NCBI RefSeq assembly: GCF_016464375.1
Contig: NZ_JADDIU010000017.1
Location: 1 to 45,065, forward strand
DNA length: 45,065 bases
Direction: 5' to 3'
Source: Bacillus renqingensis
GTDB taxonomy: Bacteria > Bacillota > Bacilli > Bacillales > Cytobacillaceae
Shown one piece after another: positions 35,217 to 43,491 of the stretch. The notes below the pieces were generated by a model. That model worked only from the letters and a program-made list of their open reading frames with translations. It was not told the DNA's origin and did no database searches. Both the position numbers and the translations under genes were made by a program. Positions within the stretch are counted from its first letter, which is position 1, and each line of letters starts with the position of its first letter.

Positions 35217-36905
35217 CTATTCATCGCGATAGGCATTGATGATAGCCTTTTCCGTTGTTCCGAAGCGCTGGATCAATTCCTGTTTCATCATCACGGTTTT
35301 ATCTGCTGTTACCGATAGAGCGTTTGTGCTTTGTTTGACGGACTCAAACAGCGTGCGAATCTCATTTTCCTGGATGCCGTCTAATTTAAATTTCCTAGCA
35401 TATGTTTCGATCGAAAACGTGATTAATTTATAGAGTTCGAGTTTGACAATTTCGCTTTCATCGGGATTTTTTTCAATCATTTGATTGAGCTGTTTCATAT
35501 TTTTCCAATAAGGGCGGTATTTGCCTTTGTCGGATGCTTCCTCAATATGAAGGGTGATATCCCGGTTAAACTTGCCGATGTCACGGTAGATGACGGCGAT
35601 TTTGTCATAGGCACTGTTTTTCGAGCCGTAGCGGACGGCGTCCTCGAACCACTGAATCGAGCTTTTCATTCGCGTCATCTGATTGTCGCTGCTGTCGGTT
35701 TTGCCGTAATCGTAGTAATACCAATAGACTTTTCCTATTTCAAAAGCAAGATCGGCATAATCCGGGTTCTCGCGGAAATCGACGAGATGGGCGTTGATTT
35801 TCTTTTTCAGCTGTGCCTCTTCCTCAACGGTAAAAGCGGCGTCCCCTTTGAACGCATTGAGCAAGCCAAGATAGGCCTCATTCACCGTTGGTTTCGTGTC
35901 GATCGCCTCTAAAAAATAATTTACCTTTTCGGCATCGGTTGCCGCTTTTTCCGCCATTTGAATTTTGGCATCGTAATCCTCATTATTGGCATGGATTTTC
36001 ATCGCCTGACCGAAGATACCGACAAATAGGGATAAAACGGCAAGACCGGCCACATAGATAAAGCTGCGCAGTTTCTTTTTTTGTTTTTCCCGGTAAAGGT
36101 CGTCGACTTCCTCGTAATGATTGAGCGCATACAGCAGTTCCGCACAGGACTGGTATCGGTCCTCCGGATTTAGCTGGGTGCATTTTTGAATAATCCGCTC
36201 CAAGCCGCCGGATAATTGCGGATTCCAATAGCGGATCGGGTATAGCTCGTACGGCGGCTCACACGGGTTTTGCCCTGTAACCAGGTGATAAAGCGTTACA
36301 CCGAGACAATAGACGTCGGTACGCGGGTCGGTCTGGCCCTTGCCGCCGAACTGTTCCGGTGCGGCGTAGCCCTTCGTCCCGAGGCTTACGGTGTCGGCTA
36401 AGTTTTGCTCTTTGTACTCTCTGGCGATACCGAAGTCGATCAGCTTCAGGTTGCCGTCGGGTTTGAGCATGACGTTGGCCGGCTTCATGTCGCGATAAAT
36501 GATGGGCGGGTCGCATGTGTGCAAATAATCGAGCACCTCGCATAGCTGCTTCGCCCATTCAATCACCAAATCCTGCGGCTGGGCGCCGTATTCGTCTAAA
36601 ATCGTGCTCAGCGGCTCGCCTTCAATGTAGTCCATGATGACGTAGATGACCTGCCCGTTGTCAATGATATCGACAATCCGCGGCAGCGCCGGGTGATCAA
36701 GCTTCTTGATCATGTTAGCCTCGGCAATCGCGCTCTGAATAATGACTTCGTTGTTCTTATCTCTTGCTCGTTTCTCAATCTCTTTCACGGCCCACTGCTT
36801 GTTGAGGCGCTTGTCCATGGCGAGATACACCTTCGACATGCCTCCCTGCCCAATCAGTTTCAGAATTTCATATTTTCCTTCCACCACAGAACCGATTGCT
36901 GTCAA
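35217..36905 (-). CDS. Hanks-type Ser/Thr protein kinase with extracellular TPR-like domain
   Basis: About 562 aa. The TTG start at 36905 follows GGGG by seven bases. The kinase domain has the glycine loop GQGGMSKVYLA (about 19-29), the ATP-binding Lys in AVKEIEK (41), the helix-C Glu (62), catalytic YRDMKPANV (137-145, Tyr replacing His of HRD), IDFG (157) and AAPEQF (184). A single membrane helix follows at about 282-302. The outer part is helical with TPR-like runs and no PASTA repeats, unlike PrkC. It is neighboured by a PP2C phosphatase, an FHA reader and a motif-array protein, which makes a complete threonine-phosphorylation circuit likely. Confidence 0.93.
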   Translation of the reverse strand: MTAIGSVVEGKYEILKLIGQGGMSKVYLAMDKRLNKQWAVKEIEKRARDKNNEVIIQSAIAEANMIKKLDHPALPRIVDIIDNGQVIYVIMDYIEGEPLSTILDEYGAQPQDLVIEWAKQLCEVLDYLHTCDPPIIYRDMKPANVMLKPDGNLKLIDFGIAREYKEQNLADTVSLGTKGYAAPEQFGGKGQTDPRTDVYCLGVTLYHLVTGQNPCEPPYELYPIRYWNPQLSGGLERIIQKCTQLNPEDRYQSCAELLYALNHYEEVDDLYREKQKKKLRSFIYVAGLAVLSLFVGIFGQAMKIHANNEDYDAKIQMAEKAATDAEKVNYFLEAIDTKPTVNEAYLGLLNAFKGDAAFTVEEEAQLKKKINAHLVDFRENPDYADLAFEIGKVYWYYYDYGKTDSSDNQMTRMKSSIQWFEDAVRYGSKNSAYDKIAVIYRDIGKFNRDITLHIEEASDKGKYRPYWKNMKQLNQMIEKNPDESEIVKLELYKLITFSIETYARKFKLDGIQENEIRTLFESVKQSTNALSVTADKTVMMKQELIQRFGTTEKAIINAYRDE

Positions 36906-36989
36906 ATGAAATCCCCATCCTTCTTTAATTAGCCGGTACCCTCTACGATCGGTTTCGGGTGTACGTTTTAAGGTGCCGGTCATTTGTCA

Positions 36990-37165
36990 CTTGTTATGAA
37001 TGCCAGGCGACCGGATTGGCTCGTTTTTCTGGGTGCTCGTTCGGTTGCGTAGAGACCGGATACGCTACCGGAGCGGCTCTTTTTGCGGGCGTTCGGTCGC
37101 GTAGACAGCTTCTACGCGACCTTGGCTCTCCTTTTTTCACGATTTCGGTCGCCTAGAGAATCTTG
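36990..37165. repeat. dyad-word cluster (GCGACCG family) between kinase and PP2C genes
   Basis: On the minus strand GGTCGCGTAG and CTACGCGACC form a perfect ten-base dyad around 37103-37125. Related phrases CGACCGAACGCCCGCAAAAA, CAACCGAACGAGCACC and CGACCGAAATCGTG recur about 70 bases apart, each with an AAAAA tract and ending in GAGCC. No gene fits this stretch of about 310 bases. It resembles the other word clusters of this window in design, with a different word. Confidence 0.75.
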
Positions 37166-37229
37166 ATTAGCGACTGTAGAAACCTTTTTAAATCCCCCGA
37201 ACGTCCACTCTATTAAAACCACTTAAACC

Positions 37230-37997
37230 TTAGACAATCTTCACCAGTACCACCGAAATGTTGTCCAGTTCCTGTCTTTGCTTGTTTAATTCCACTAATT
37301 CTTTTGCTTTTTCTTTCATAACCGCCTCATCGATCAACACATTCGGTGCGAACGCCTGGAAGATTTCCTCGTCGGTAATCATATGACGGAAGCCGTCGGA
37401 ACAGAGCATGTAGACTTCGCCGGGTACGGGTTGTCCAAAGGAAAACACCGGCTCCACCAGACGTGATGCCCCAATGCACTGGAGCAGGACATTTCGACGC
37501 GGATCTCGTCTTGCCTGTTCCGGCGTCAGCATGCCACGCTTGACTTCCCTGGCGACGACCGTCTGATCCTCCGTCAGTACCGCAATCGACTCATCGATTC
37601 GGTAGACCCTTGAATCCCCAACATGCCCGATCATCATCTCCCGCGTATCAATCAGCAGTAACGCCGTCCACGTGGTGCCAAGCTGAATTTTCACCCTGCG
37701 TCCGTATTCACCGATGCGCTGATTTTGTTCTTTAATCAGCCGCTCCCAGCGGTAGCGGATTTCATCCAAATCAAACGCCGCGAGCTGGCGCGGGAGTTCT
37801 TTTTCAAACCAGTCCGAAAAGGCGTTGATGACGCTAGCGCTGGCGACCTCTCCCTGGGAAAGCCCCCCCATGCCGTCGCAAACTACTGCCAGCACGACTT
37901 TGCCGGCGGACGTGTCTGCTATTTTCACCAGCAGGCTGTCTTGATTCGTTTTCTTCTTCATTCCAACATCGGTGTGGGCTGCGGTTAATACCTCCAT
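37230..37997 (-). CDS. PP2C-family protein Ser/Thr phosphatase
   Basis: 255-aa PPM/PP2C enzyme that would dephosphorylate substrates of the nearby kinase. It has THTDVG-like AAHTDVGMKKKTNQDSLLV, VVCDGMGGLSQGEVASA (metal-binding Asp and GMGG), LLIDTREMMIGHVGDSRVYR, TEDQTVV, YMLCSDGFRHMITDEEI and LDNISVVLV, all family motifs in order. I use the ATG at 37997 (AAGGTGG nine bases before); the longer frame to 38078 overlaps the FHA gene. It has no membrane segment, so it is cytoplasmic. It directly follows the FHA gene, and the kinase lies about 325 bases on, after a dyad cluster. Confidence 0.93.
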   Translation of the reverse strand: MEVLTAAHTDVGMKKKTNQDSLLVKIADTSAGKVVLAVVCDGMGGLSQGEVASASVINAFSDWFEKELPRQLAAFDLDEIRYRWERLIKEQNQRIGEYGRRVKIQLGTTWTALLLIDTREMMIGHVGDSRVYRIDESIAVLTEDQTVVAREVKRGMLTPEQARRDPRRNVLLQCIGASRLVEPVFSFGQPVPGEVYMLCSDGFRHMITDEEIFQAFAPNVLIDEAVMKEKAKELVELNKQRQELDNISVVLVKIV

Positions 37998-38016
37998 TTT
38001 TTCAAAACCACCTTGC

Positions 38017-39186
38017 TTATATGTAAAATACAAAGTCTTCGTTGGCCAGCCGCAGGCGGGTGCCCGAGAAGATTTCAACCTCTTTTTTCACCGGGATGAC
38101 CCGGCCGTCGACATAGGTTTTATTCGTCGAGTTGTTGTCGATGATGTAGTAGCGGCTGTCCTTTGTAATAATGTCGGCGTGGCTGCGGCTGATGGCGTTG
38201 TTATTGACGACGAAATAATCGCAGTAGCGTCGTTCCTTGCCAATGCGGAACGACGGTTTATTAACGCTGATCTTTTCCTGCGTTTTTTCCCTGATTAAAT
38301 ACGGGAACGCCGGCTCCGGCTCATCTGCCCCGAGCACCGTTGTCCCGCCATACTCTTCCGCCCCCAGCACCGTCGTTTCGCTGGCCGCCGGGGTGTTGCC
38401 GAAATCGAAAGCGGCAGGTTCCGCAAGCGGCGAACCGCAGCTCGTGCAGAACTTCGCCCCCTCTGCGCCCGCTTTCCCGCACTTTGGACAAACGATTTGT
38501 TCGGCAGGCTGAAGCGGATTGTAGGCGATACTGCCTCCGGTGCTTCCCTTCACTGCCGGTGCTTTTTCGGAAAAACTTTGGCTGTCACCGGAACCGGACG
38601 AACCGGACGGGAAATAAGTCTTCGTTTGGATTTCCCTTCCCATCATTTCATAAATAAATTTTTCAAAACTGTTGGTAGAATATAGCCGATTATTTTTGAA
38701 AAACAGTAAATAATCCTTCACATAGCCATGGTCCTCATGTTTGGAAAAGACCACGCGAAAGGGCAGCTCGCGGAAAAATTCAGGGACCGACGATGCGTTT
38801 GTATTATTGACAATCGGCCAGAAGATGCATTTGATTTTTTTCGTCCTCAGGTCGAGAAAGATGTAGTCCCAATCCAGCATCAGATTGTTGACGTTGAGCA
38901 GATTCTTTTCACATTCCTTCACAACAGCTACCAACTCGGCCACAACGTTGAGAAACATTTTCTTTCTGATGATGGCGTTGAAGTAAGTTTTTAACGTCAT
39001 CATACCGGTAACAGTGGTTTTCATGATGATCGCCTTCTTAGTGGTTTCGGTCGTAATCGGAATCAGCCGCTTTATTTGCCCCTCCGCAATCTTCTCCAGC
39101 TCAAGCTCGTTAATTGCCTCCGGATACGTCAGCCTATTCACCACGATATGTTTGTCTTTACTCTGTTCAACTGTTGTTTTTCCCAT
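38017..39186 (-). CDS. FHA-domain phosphothreonine reader with zinc ribbon (DUF6382-like N-terminus)
   Basis: 389 aa from ATG 39186 (GGGAGA seven bases before). The N-terminal roughly 180 residues resemble the DUF6382 region often joined to FHA in Firmicutes (LDWDYIFLD, IFWPIVNN, FFRELPFRVVF). A zinc ribbon follows (CPKCGKAGAEGAKFCTSCGS). A linker carries two TTVL motifs (ASETTVLGAEEYGGTTVLGA). The FHA domain comes last: FRIGKERRYCDYFV, NNAISRSHADI, NSTNKTYVDGRVI. An ETT-type motif before an FHA domain is the layout of GarA/OdhI, where phosphorylation lets FHA bind its own tail. Here that is inference. Confidence 0.88.
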   Translation of the reverse strand: MGKTTVEQSKDKHIVVNRLTYPEAINELELEKIAEGQIKRLIPITTETTKKAIIMKTTVTGMMTLKTYFNAIIRKKMFLNVVAELVAVVKECEKNLLNVNNLMLDWDYIFLDLRTKKIKCIFWPIVNNTNASSVPEFFRELPFRVVFSKHEDHGYVKDYLLFFKNNRLYSTNSFEKFIYEMMGREIQTKTYFPSGSSGSGDSQSFSEKAPAVKGSTGGSIAYNPLQPAEQIVCPKCGKAGAEGAKFCTSCGSPLAEPAAFDFGNTPAASETTVLGAEEYGGTTVLGADEPEPAFPYLIREKTQEKISVNKPSFRIGKERRYCDYFVVNNNAISRSHADIITKDSRYYIIDNNSTNKTYVDGRVIPVKKEVEIFSGTRLRLANEDFVFYI

Positions 39187-39239
39187 AGAAATTTCTCCCG
39201 CTATCAATATCTGATTCTACTGGCTACAAAATTTGCTTC

Positions 39240-39395
39240 CTTGTCTAATATTGAGAGGTGCCTTACGACAATTGAGAGGTGCTATCCGACAGTTGGCGCC
39301 TTCTATACGACAGTTGGCACCTGCCATATGACAATTGGCTTCTGCCATACGACAAGTTAGAAGCTGCTTTCCGGCAGTTGGCTTCCAAGTTGTAG
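39240..39395. repeat. second 21-bp array (CAACTGTCG word)
   Basis: On the minus strand at least six units of exactly 21 bp abut. Each begins with CAACTGTCG or CAATTGTCG and then varies (TATAGAAGGCGC, GATAGCACCTCT, TAAGGCACCTCT). It fills the gap between the WXG100 gene and the FHA gene. It shares length and layout (word plus variable tail) with the array at 26276-26510 but has a different word. No gene is seen in this 236-base gap. Confidence 0.85.
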
Positions 39396-39422
39396 ATAAG
39401 ATAAGCCCCCTTCAAACGCCCC

Positions 39423-39728
39423 TTACAGCCAATTTGCCCGATTTACCGCTTTTGATTGTGCAGCCTTATATTGACTTGCGGCGAATCGTAGGAAGTCGGC
39501 GTATGCCTCTAATGATTTCATCATGTTTTGCGGTGTCGAGCTTTTGTCGTTCAGCTTCCCCCACTTCTGCTGGAACTGGGTGGCGTCTTTGCCCTGCCAC
39601 TGCTGGGCGAGGGTGGCGACCACCTGGCCGGCGGCGGCCATGCTGCTGTTATGTCTCGAAATATAGGTATCTATCGCCTTGGCTGTTGATTCAAATTGAC
39701 TATGATTGACACGGATAAAATTGCTCAT
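39423..39728 (-). CDS. WXG100 (ESAT-6-like) protein
   Basis: 101-aa helical hairpin protein exported by type VII secretion or pairing with an exported partner. Two helices flank the WQG turn in ALAQQWQGKDATQF, the classical W-x-G position, with a hydrophobic heptad second helix (EAYADFLRFAASQY). I use the ATG at 39728, since GGGGGG stands six bases before; an ATG two codons upstream is less well placed. No Y-x3-D/E export signal in the usual place is clear at the C-terminus. It is the best WXG100 of the four small proteins here. Confidence 0.9.
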   Translation of the reverse strand: MSNFIRVNHSQFESTAKAIDTYISRHNSSMAAAGQVVATLAQQWQGKDATQFQQKWGKLNDKSSTPQNMMKSLEAYADFLRFAASQYKAAQSKAVNRANWL

Positions 39729-39759
39729 TCCCATCCCCCCTGTTGGTTAGCCGACTCTA

Positions 39760-40065
39760 TTATTTGAACGCATCGGCCAATGATTTGTTCGTTGTTTCAG
39801 TTTGTGTATAGCCTGGATCAACTACCTGGTGCAGGAAATCGGTATAGTTTTTCACGACATTGAAGCGCGGTTCTTGATAGGCGTCTTTCAGCCCGTGGAA
39901 TGCATCCAACGCTCGTTCCGACGCCACGCCGTCCCAGACACCATTTAACGACTTGATTGCCGACTCGACGGAAGAAAAGTCGTCTTTAATTTTCTTATTA
40001 TATTGCTCAATCTGATTCGCCGCGGCATTTACACGGGCGGTGTCCACTTTAATAAGATCAGCCAT
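39760..40065 (-). CDS. WXG100-like small helical protein
   Basis: 101-aa protein MADLIKVDTARVNAAANQIE. It is a paralogue of the one at 40598-40903 (shared MAD-x-IKVD start and matching later helix). The turn position reads GVWDGVASER, a WDG that fits W-x-G. The first helix starts IKVD and the toxin candidate has the same IKVD phrase in its C-terminal tail. It is probably an Esx-like partner or chaperone of the toxin. The gene is separated from the WXG100 gene by 31 bases. The ribosome site GAGGAG precedes the ATG. No enzymatic motif. Confidence 0.82.
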   Translation of the reverse strand: MADLIKVDTARVNAAANQIEQYNKKIKDDFSSVESAIKSLNGVWDGVASERALDAFHGLKDAYQEPRFNVVKNYTDFLHQVVDPGYTQTETTNKSLADAFK

Positions 40066-40223
40066 TAGATTCTCCTCTTTCTTTCGTTATGTTCGGCCAA
40101 GCTTGCTGCTGACCAAAACTTCCCGCACGCCCAAGCGGCCATGGGAAGAAATCTCGCATTCTATATAGATAACATTGGCGACCGAAACTGCAAATTTTCG
40201 ATTCCCCCGGCCAATAAACGGGA

Positions 40224-40457
40224 TTAGGCCTTCTCCTTCGCGCCATCCTCTTTTACTTTCGACGTATCGATATTCCCCAGTTTTTGTCTCACTCTCCTAT
40301 AGTGTTCGGCGGTTTTGTAAATTCTTTGGGCGCATTGATCGTTGCCGATTCCTTCAAAATTGCTATTTACTCCTGCTGCAATGTTTTCCAACTCGTTAAT
40401 GATGCTGAACAGCTCACTTCTTATCGCATTAATTTCGTACTGGCCGCTTTTATCCAT
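40224..40457 (-). CDS. small helical protein of the T7SS module
   Basis: 77 aa, with GGGGGATGG before the ATG. Two helices surround FEGIGNDQCAQRIYK, which stands where WXG proteins have their turn but lacks the Trp. The C-terminus is Lys/Glu-rich (KVKEDGAKEKA). It is similar in size and layout to small helical partners of LXG or TslA-type toxins (Lap/TlaA, DUF5082-like), though I do not claim a specific family. It lies between two WXG100-like genes on the same strand, so a role in the same complex is likely. It has no signal or membrane segment. Confidence 0.7.
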   Translation of the reverse strand: MDKSGQYEINAIRSELFSIINELENIAAGVNSNFEGIGNDQCAQRIYKTAEHYRRVRQKLGNIDTSKVKEDGAKEKA

Positions 40458-40597
40458 CTTCCATCCCCCTAGTTCAAAAAAATCTTGTATGTTTGTTTAA
40501 GAATTATCAGATTTTTTCATACTTCAGTTCCGCCCCCGCTGCGAAAATAACGGTTAAAAGCAGCAGGACCGAAAATCTATTCTCTCTTAGGTGCTAA

Positions 40598-40903
40598 TCA
40601 CTTAAATAATTTTGCCAAATATTCGTTGTTATTTTCAATCATTTCATATCCGTCCTCAACCTGTTGATGTAAAAACTTCACATAGTTATGGACCACGTCA
40701 TATCGGGCCTCAAAATAGGCATCCTTTATTTCGTAAAAGGAACTGATGGCATGGGTGGCTGCGCTGCTAATCCATTCGTTACTCAACGCTCTGATCGCAT
40801 TCTCCACTGCTGAAAAATCAGCATTGATTTTCCTGTTATAGCTGGCAATGTTTTTTGCAGCAGCCGCAACGTGGTCCGTATCAACTTTAATAATATCCGC
40901 CAT
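40598..40903 (-). CDS. WXG100-like protein, partner candidate of the lipase toxin
   Basis: 101 aa, MADIIKVDTDHVAAAAKNI. I use the ATG at 40903 because it aligns with the start of its paralogue at 40065. The turn reads NEWISSAATHA, W-x-S instead of W-x-G, so it is a degenerate member. It lies 15 bases after the stop of the lipase-like gene and is probably co-translated. In the TslA system two small helical proteins encoded next to the toxin bind its targeting tail; this gene holds the matching position. Its first helix matches the toxin tail phrase IKVD..N. Confidence 0.8.
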   Translation of the reverse strand: MADIIKVDTDHVAAAAKNIASYNRKINADFSAVENAIRALSNEWISSAATHAISSFYEIKDAYFEARYDVVHNYVKFLHQQVEDGYEMIENNNEYLAKLFK

Positions 40904-40918
40904 GAATCTCACATCCTC

Positions 40919-42316
40919 TCAAAAACTAGTACGAATCTTCCGGTCAACTGCTTCAAAATCATTTGCTGTTTCCTCTAAATAGGATATAACCCTTTTAATT
41001 ACCGTGCTTTCACTCATTAATAAATCAGCCTGCAAAAGACTCAATAAATCTAAAAAACCAGCCTGGGCATATAAAGAATCCAGCCTCCTGTCAATATTGA
41101 CTAATTTTTGATTTACATGTTTCAGCCGGTTGGCGTAGTTTCGTAGTTTATAAGGATCGACCTTAATAAGAGGATGGGTAACTGCATAACGGTAGCCTGG
41201 GTTAGAAGCCATTTTAAAGGCTACTGATACTTTATTAACAAGCTCCACTATGAAATCAGTCAGAAACTCCTTTGTTTTTACAGATAGAGTAGTTATAGCA
41301 TTGATCGTTTTCTTCACATTGTCCACGAACTTTCGTACCTTTTCAGGCAGGTCATTGATGAGGAAATCTCCCACACGCATGATAACACCTGTAGCAACCG
41401 CGGCTGGGATTAGGTGTTTTTGAACACCCGTCAGCACCTTGTGGGCGATGAAGGCATACAGTCCGGCGTGGTCGTCGCCGGAATATGGATTCTTTTCCGG
41501 TTTTGCCATTCCAAAGTCGTCCACTTCCATTGATTCCGGTGCGTGGGAACCAAATAAACCATCATCAGGGAATTTATCCTTTACCACCCTCACCGGATAG
41601 GCGACTGTGCCAAGCCAGGACACGATATCCCCATCAATCACAACAGCATCAAACTTCTTTGAGTGCAGGGCTTCCAGCTGACCCAGGCTTAATTTCCAAG
41701 GATTGATCGGCTGGGCATTCACTACATGTGCTCCGGCAATACCCTCATAATTATAAACATAGAGCTCTGCGACCACTTCTCCGCCCTTGGAATGCCCATA
41801 TAAATAATTTTTTCCATCTTTATCTTTGTTCTTTTGATAAAAATCAAGCGCCTCTCTTACCTGTGGAGATGTTCCGAATGCCGCCGTTGCTCCGTTATCA
41901 AGCATATCTTTTTGTTCGCCAACAAATTCAGCAAGTCCCTTTTTCAAACTTTCGTTAAAATGTTCCAGCCCCTCCGTTCCCCTCATGGACATCCCTACAT
42001 CCCCGGTGTATGGATCCTCGAAGGCAATGGCACAAAAACCGTTCCCCTTTTTATCATCTTCATGATATTTATCATTTTTATTGATGTAGTCCTTGATGAC
42101 TAAATCTCCGAGACCGGCCTGGTTAAGTACTACAGCAAGATCTTTATCCACTTCTAACATAAGATTATATAAAGTTTGGGGGCCTCCTGTTTGGGTATCT
42201 ACCTTATACCAACCGTCTTGTAAATCTTTATATGCTAAACGACTTAAAATCGCATTTTGCTCATCCGATAATTGTTCCAGTGTGATCCTTTCTTTTTTTT
42301 TCACATCGAAAGGCAT
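40919..42316 (-). CDS. lipase-fold T7SS effector candidate with reversed domain order
   Basis: 465 aa from ATG 42316 (GGAGG inside the preceding lipoprotein stop region, eight bases before). The N-terminal half is an alpha/beta hydrolase of the Mbeg1/DUF2974 kind: DVGMSMRGTEG, then YLYGHSKGGEVV with nucleophile Ser176, DGDIVSW (acid) and GDDHAGLYA (His). The middle part has helices with LPEKVRKFVDNVKK. The last 80 residues (PLIKVDPYKLRNYANRLKHV onward) look like a WXG100-type hairpin and share IKVD with the neighbours. Toxin-first, targeting-tail-last is the TslA layout of Staphylococcus aureus, where the lipase is a T7SS phospholipase. There is no signal peptide. Confidence 0.8.
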   Translation of the reverse strand: MPFDVKKKERITLEQLSDEQNAILSRLAYKDLQDGWYKVDTQTGGPQTLYNLMLEVDKDLAVVLNQAGLGDLVIKDYINKNDKYHEDDKKGNGFCAIAFEDPYTGDVGMSMRGTEGLEHFNESLKKGLAEFVGEQKDMLDNGATAAFGTSPQVREALDFYQKNKDKDGKNYLYGHSKGGEVVAELYVYNYEGIAGAHVVNAQPINPWKLSLGQLEALHSKKFDAVVIDGDIVSWLGTVAYPVRVVKDKFPDDGLFGSHAPESMEVDDFGMAKPEKNPYSGDDHAGLYAFIAHKVLTGVQKHLIPAAVATGVIMRVGDFLINDLPEKVRKFVDNVKKTINAITTLSVKTKEFLTDFIVELVNKVSVAFKMASNPGYRYAVTHPLIKVDPYKLRNYANRLKHVNQKLVNIDRRLDSLYAQAGFLDLLSLLQADLLMSESTVIKRVISYLEETANDFEAVDRKIRTSF

Positions 42317-42320
42317 AAAC

Positions 42321-43103
42321 CTAACCTCCAATTTGTATCAGTTGATTTTTAAATTTTTCGAAAGATATCTTTTCATCTGTAATTTTCAGAACTGCTTTCA
42401 CTTTATCATCAAAGGACTCCCAATCTTTAGGACCATATAATAAAAAGTTATTAACGTACTTAGCGGCTTTGCTCTTATCTCCGCCAAAAGCAACAATAAA
42501 AACCGGATAGTTTCCAAAACCTGAGGAAATGATTTTATCATAAACATTATACAATTGTTTCAATACCTCCTCATTTGGTTCACCAGAAATGGCAATGATG
42601 CTGTACCATTTGATTACCATCTCTTGAGACAATTTAAATTTTTGGCTTTCTAGGAGTTTCAAGTTTTCATAATTGGGTAAAATTTTTAAGGTTACAAAGT
42701 TTTTCGCAACTTGTAAATTTCTTATCCCACTATAGTCAATTACATCTTTTATTCGATTTGAGGCAACATAGTCAGTATAATTGTCATAATACCTTCCTTT
42801 ATGGACCAATTTCTCTTTTACATTTACTCGAATTCCATCTTCTGATTCCGCGGTCAAAATATTCTCATTGAAACCATCATTGAACCCGCGTTTTGCCGGA
42901 GTATATTCAATACTAGTAAACTCCCGCTTATATTTATCACGCAAGTAGGAAAGCATCGCCTTTTCGTTTGCTTTATTTTCCTTTTCCCTTTGTTGCTGCT
43001 TCTGCTGCTGTTCTTGACTTGGTTGTTTGTTTTGTTGAACCATACACCCGCTCACTCCTGCCACTAATAGTAATGAACAAATACTTACAAGAAATTTTTT
43101 CAT
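42321..43103 (-). CDS. lipoprotein, candidate immunity protein (copy 1)
   Basis: 260-aa lipoprotein: signal FLVSICSLLLVAGVSGC with lipobox VSGC, then a Gln-rich stretch (QEQQQKQQQREKENKANEK) that reaches from the membrane, and a globular domain with FTSIEYTPAKRGFNDGFNEN and VNVKEKLVHKG, of a cystatin-like or NTF2-like look. It ends IGG and its stop lies two bases before the lipase gene start, whose ribosome site is inside its last codons. That tight coupling plus its surface location suggests an immunity protein against the secreted lipase, like TilA for TslA. It is about 85% identical to copy 2 by eye. Not tested. Confidence 0.8.
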   Translation of the reverse strand: MKKFLVSICSLLLVAGVSGCMVQQNKQPSQEQQQKQQQREKENKANEKAMLSYLRDKYKREFTSIEYTPAKRGFNDGFNENILTAESEDGIRVNVKEKLVHKGRYYDNYTDYVASNRIKDVIDYSGIRNLQVAKNFVTLKILPNYENLKLLESQKFKLSQEMVIKWYSIIAISGEPNEEVLKQLYNVYDKIISSGFGNYPVFIVAFGGDKSKAAKYVNNFLLYGPKDWESFDDKVKAVLKITDEKISFEKFKNQLIQIGG

Positions 43104-43149
43104 ATTAAAACTCCATTTTCGTAAAATGTTTTTTAGATTATGTACTAAT

Positions 43150-43488
43150 TTACTTTAGTAAGGTGCCCTTAAACTGTTTTTTGAAAGATAACTTTTCATC
43201 TGTAATTGTCATAACAGATTTCACTGTACCACCTAAATGAAAGGATGATATGGAAAATTTCAGTAGTTTGTAGGTAGCTACTTTAATCATCGTCTCAGTT
43301 GCCAGCTTACTGCTTCCGGTTTGAAAATCACTTTAACCCCCTTCGAAATCCGATTCATCGCTATTGGGATAAAATCGTCAACAAATCGGGTCTTCGCCTA
43401 TTTATACGCACTGACAAACATAGTGACACTTAAGGAGAAGAAATTGTTGAAGTGTTGTCGTTTCCTTCTTTTAACATGGGAAACCATA
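43150..43488 (-). pseudogene. decayed toxin relic followed by a lipoprotein tail
   Basis: The ATG at 43488 has the same upstream GGAGGTTAGG as the lipase gene and reads MVSHVKRRKRQHFNNF, against MPFDVKKKERITLEQL of the toxin. The frame stops after about 30 codons. Further on the phrases FVDDFIPIAMNRISKGVKVI and then MIKVATYKLLKFS match the toxin's late helical region (TDFIVELVNKVS, PLIKVDPYKLRNYA) in shifted frames. The rest is a lipoprotein C-terminus (VKSVMTITDEKLSFKKQFKG). So a second toxin, between two lipoprotein copies, has been deleted internally and frameshifted. Confidence 0.65.
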
Positions 43489-43491
43489 AAC

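Noticed and set aside
40058..40246. 62-codon minus-strand frame rich in Arg, Pro and Trp
   Set aside because: It overlaps the ends of two better genes, and its composition is unlike a T7SS partner.
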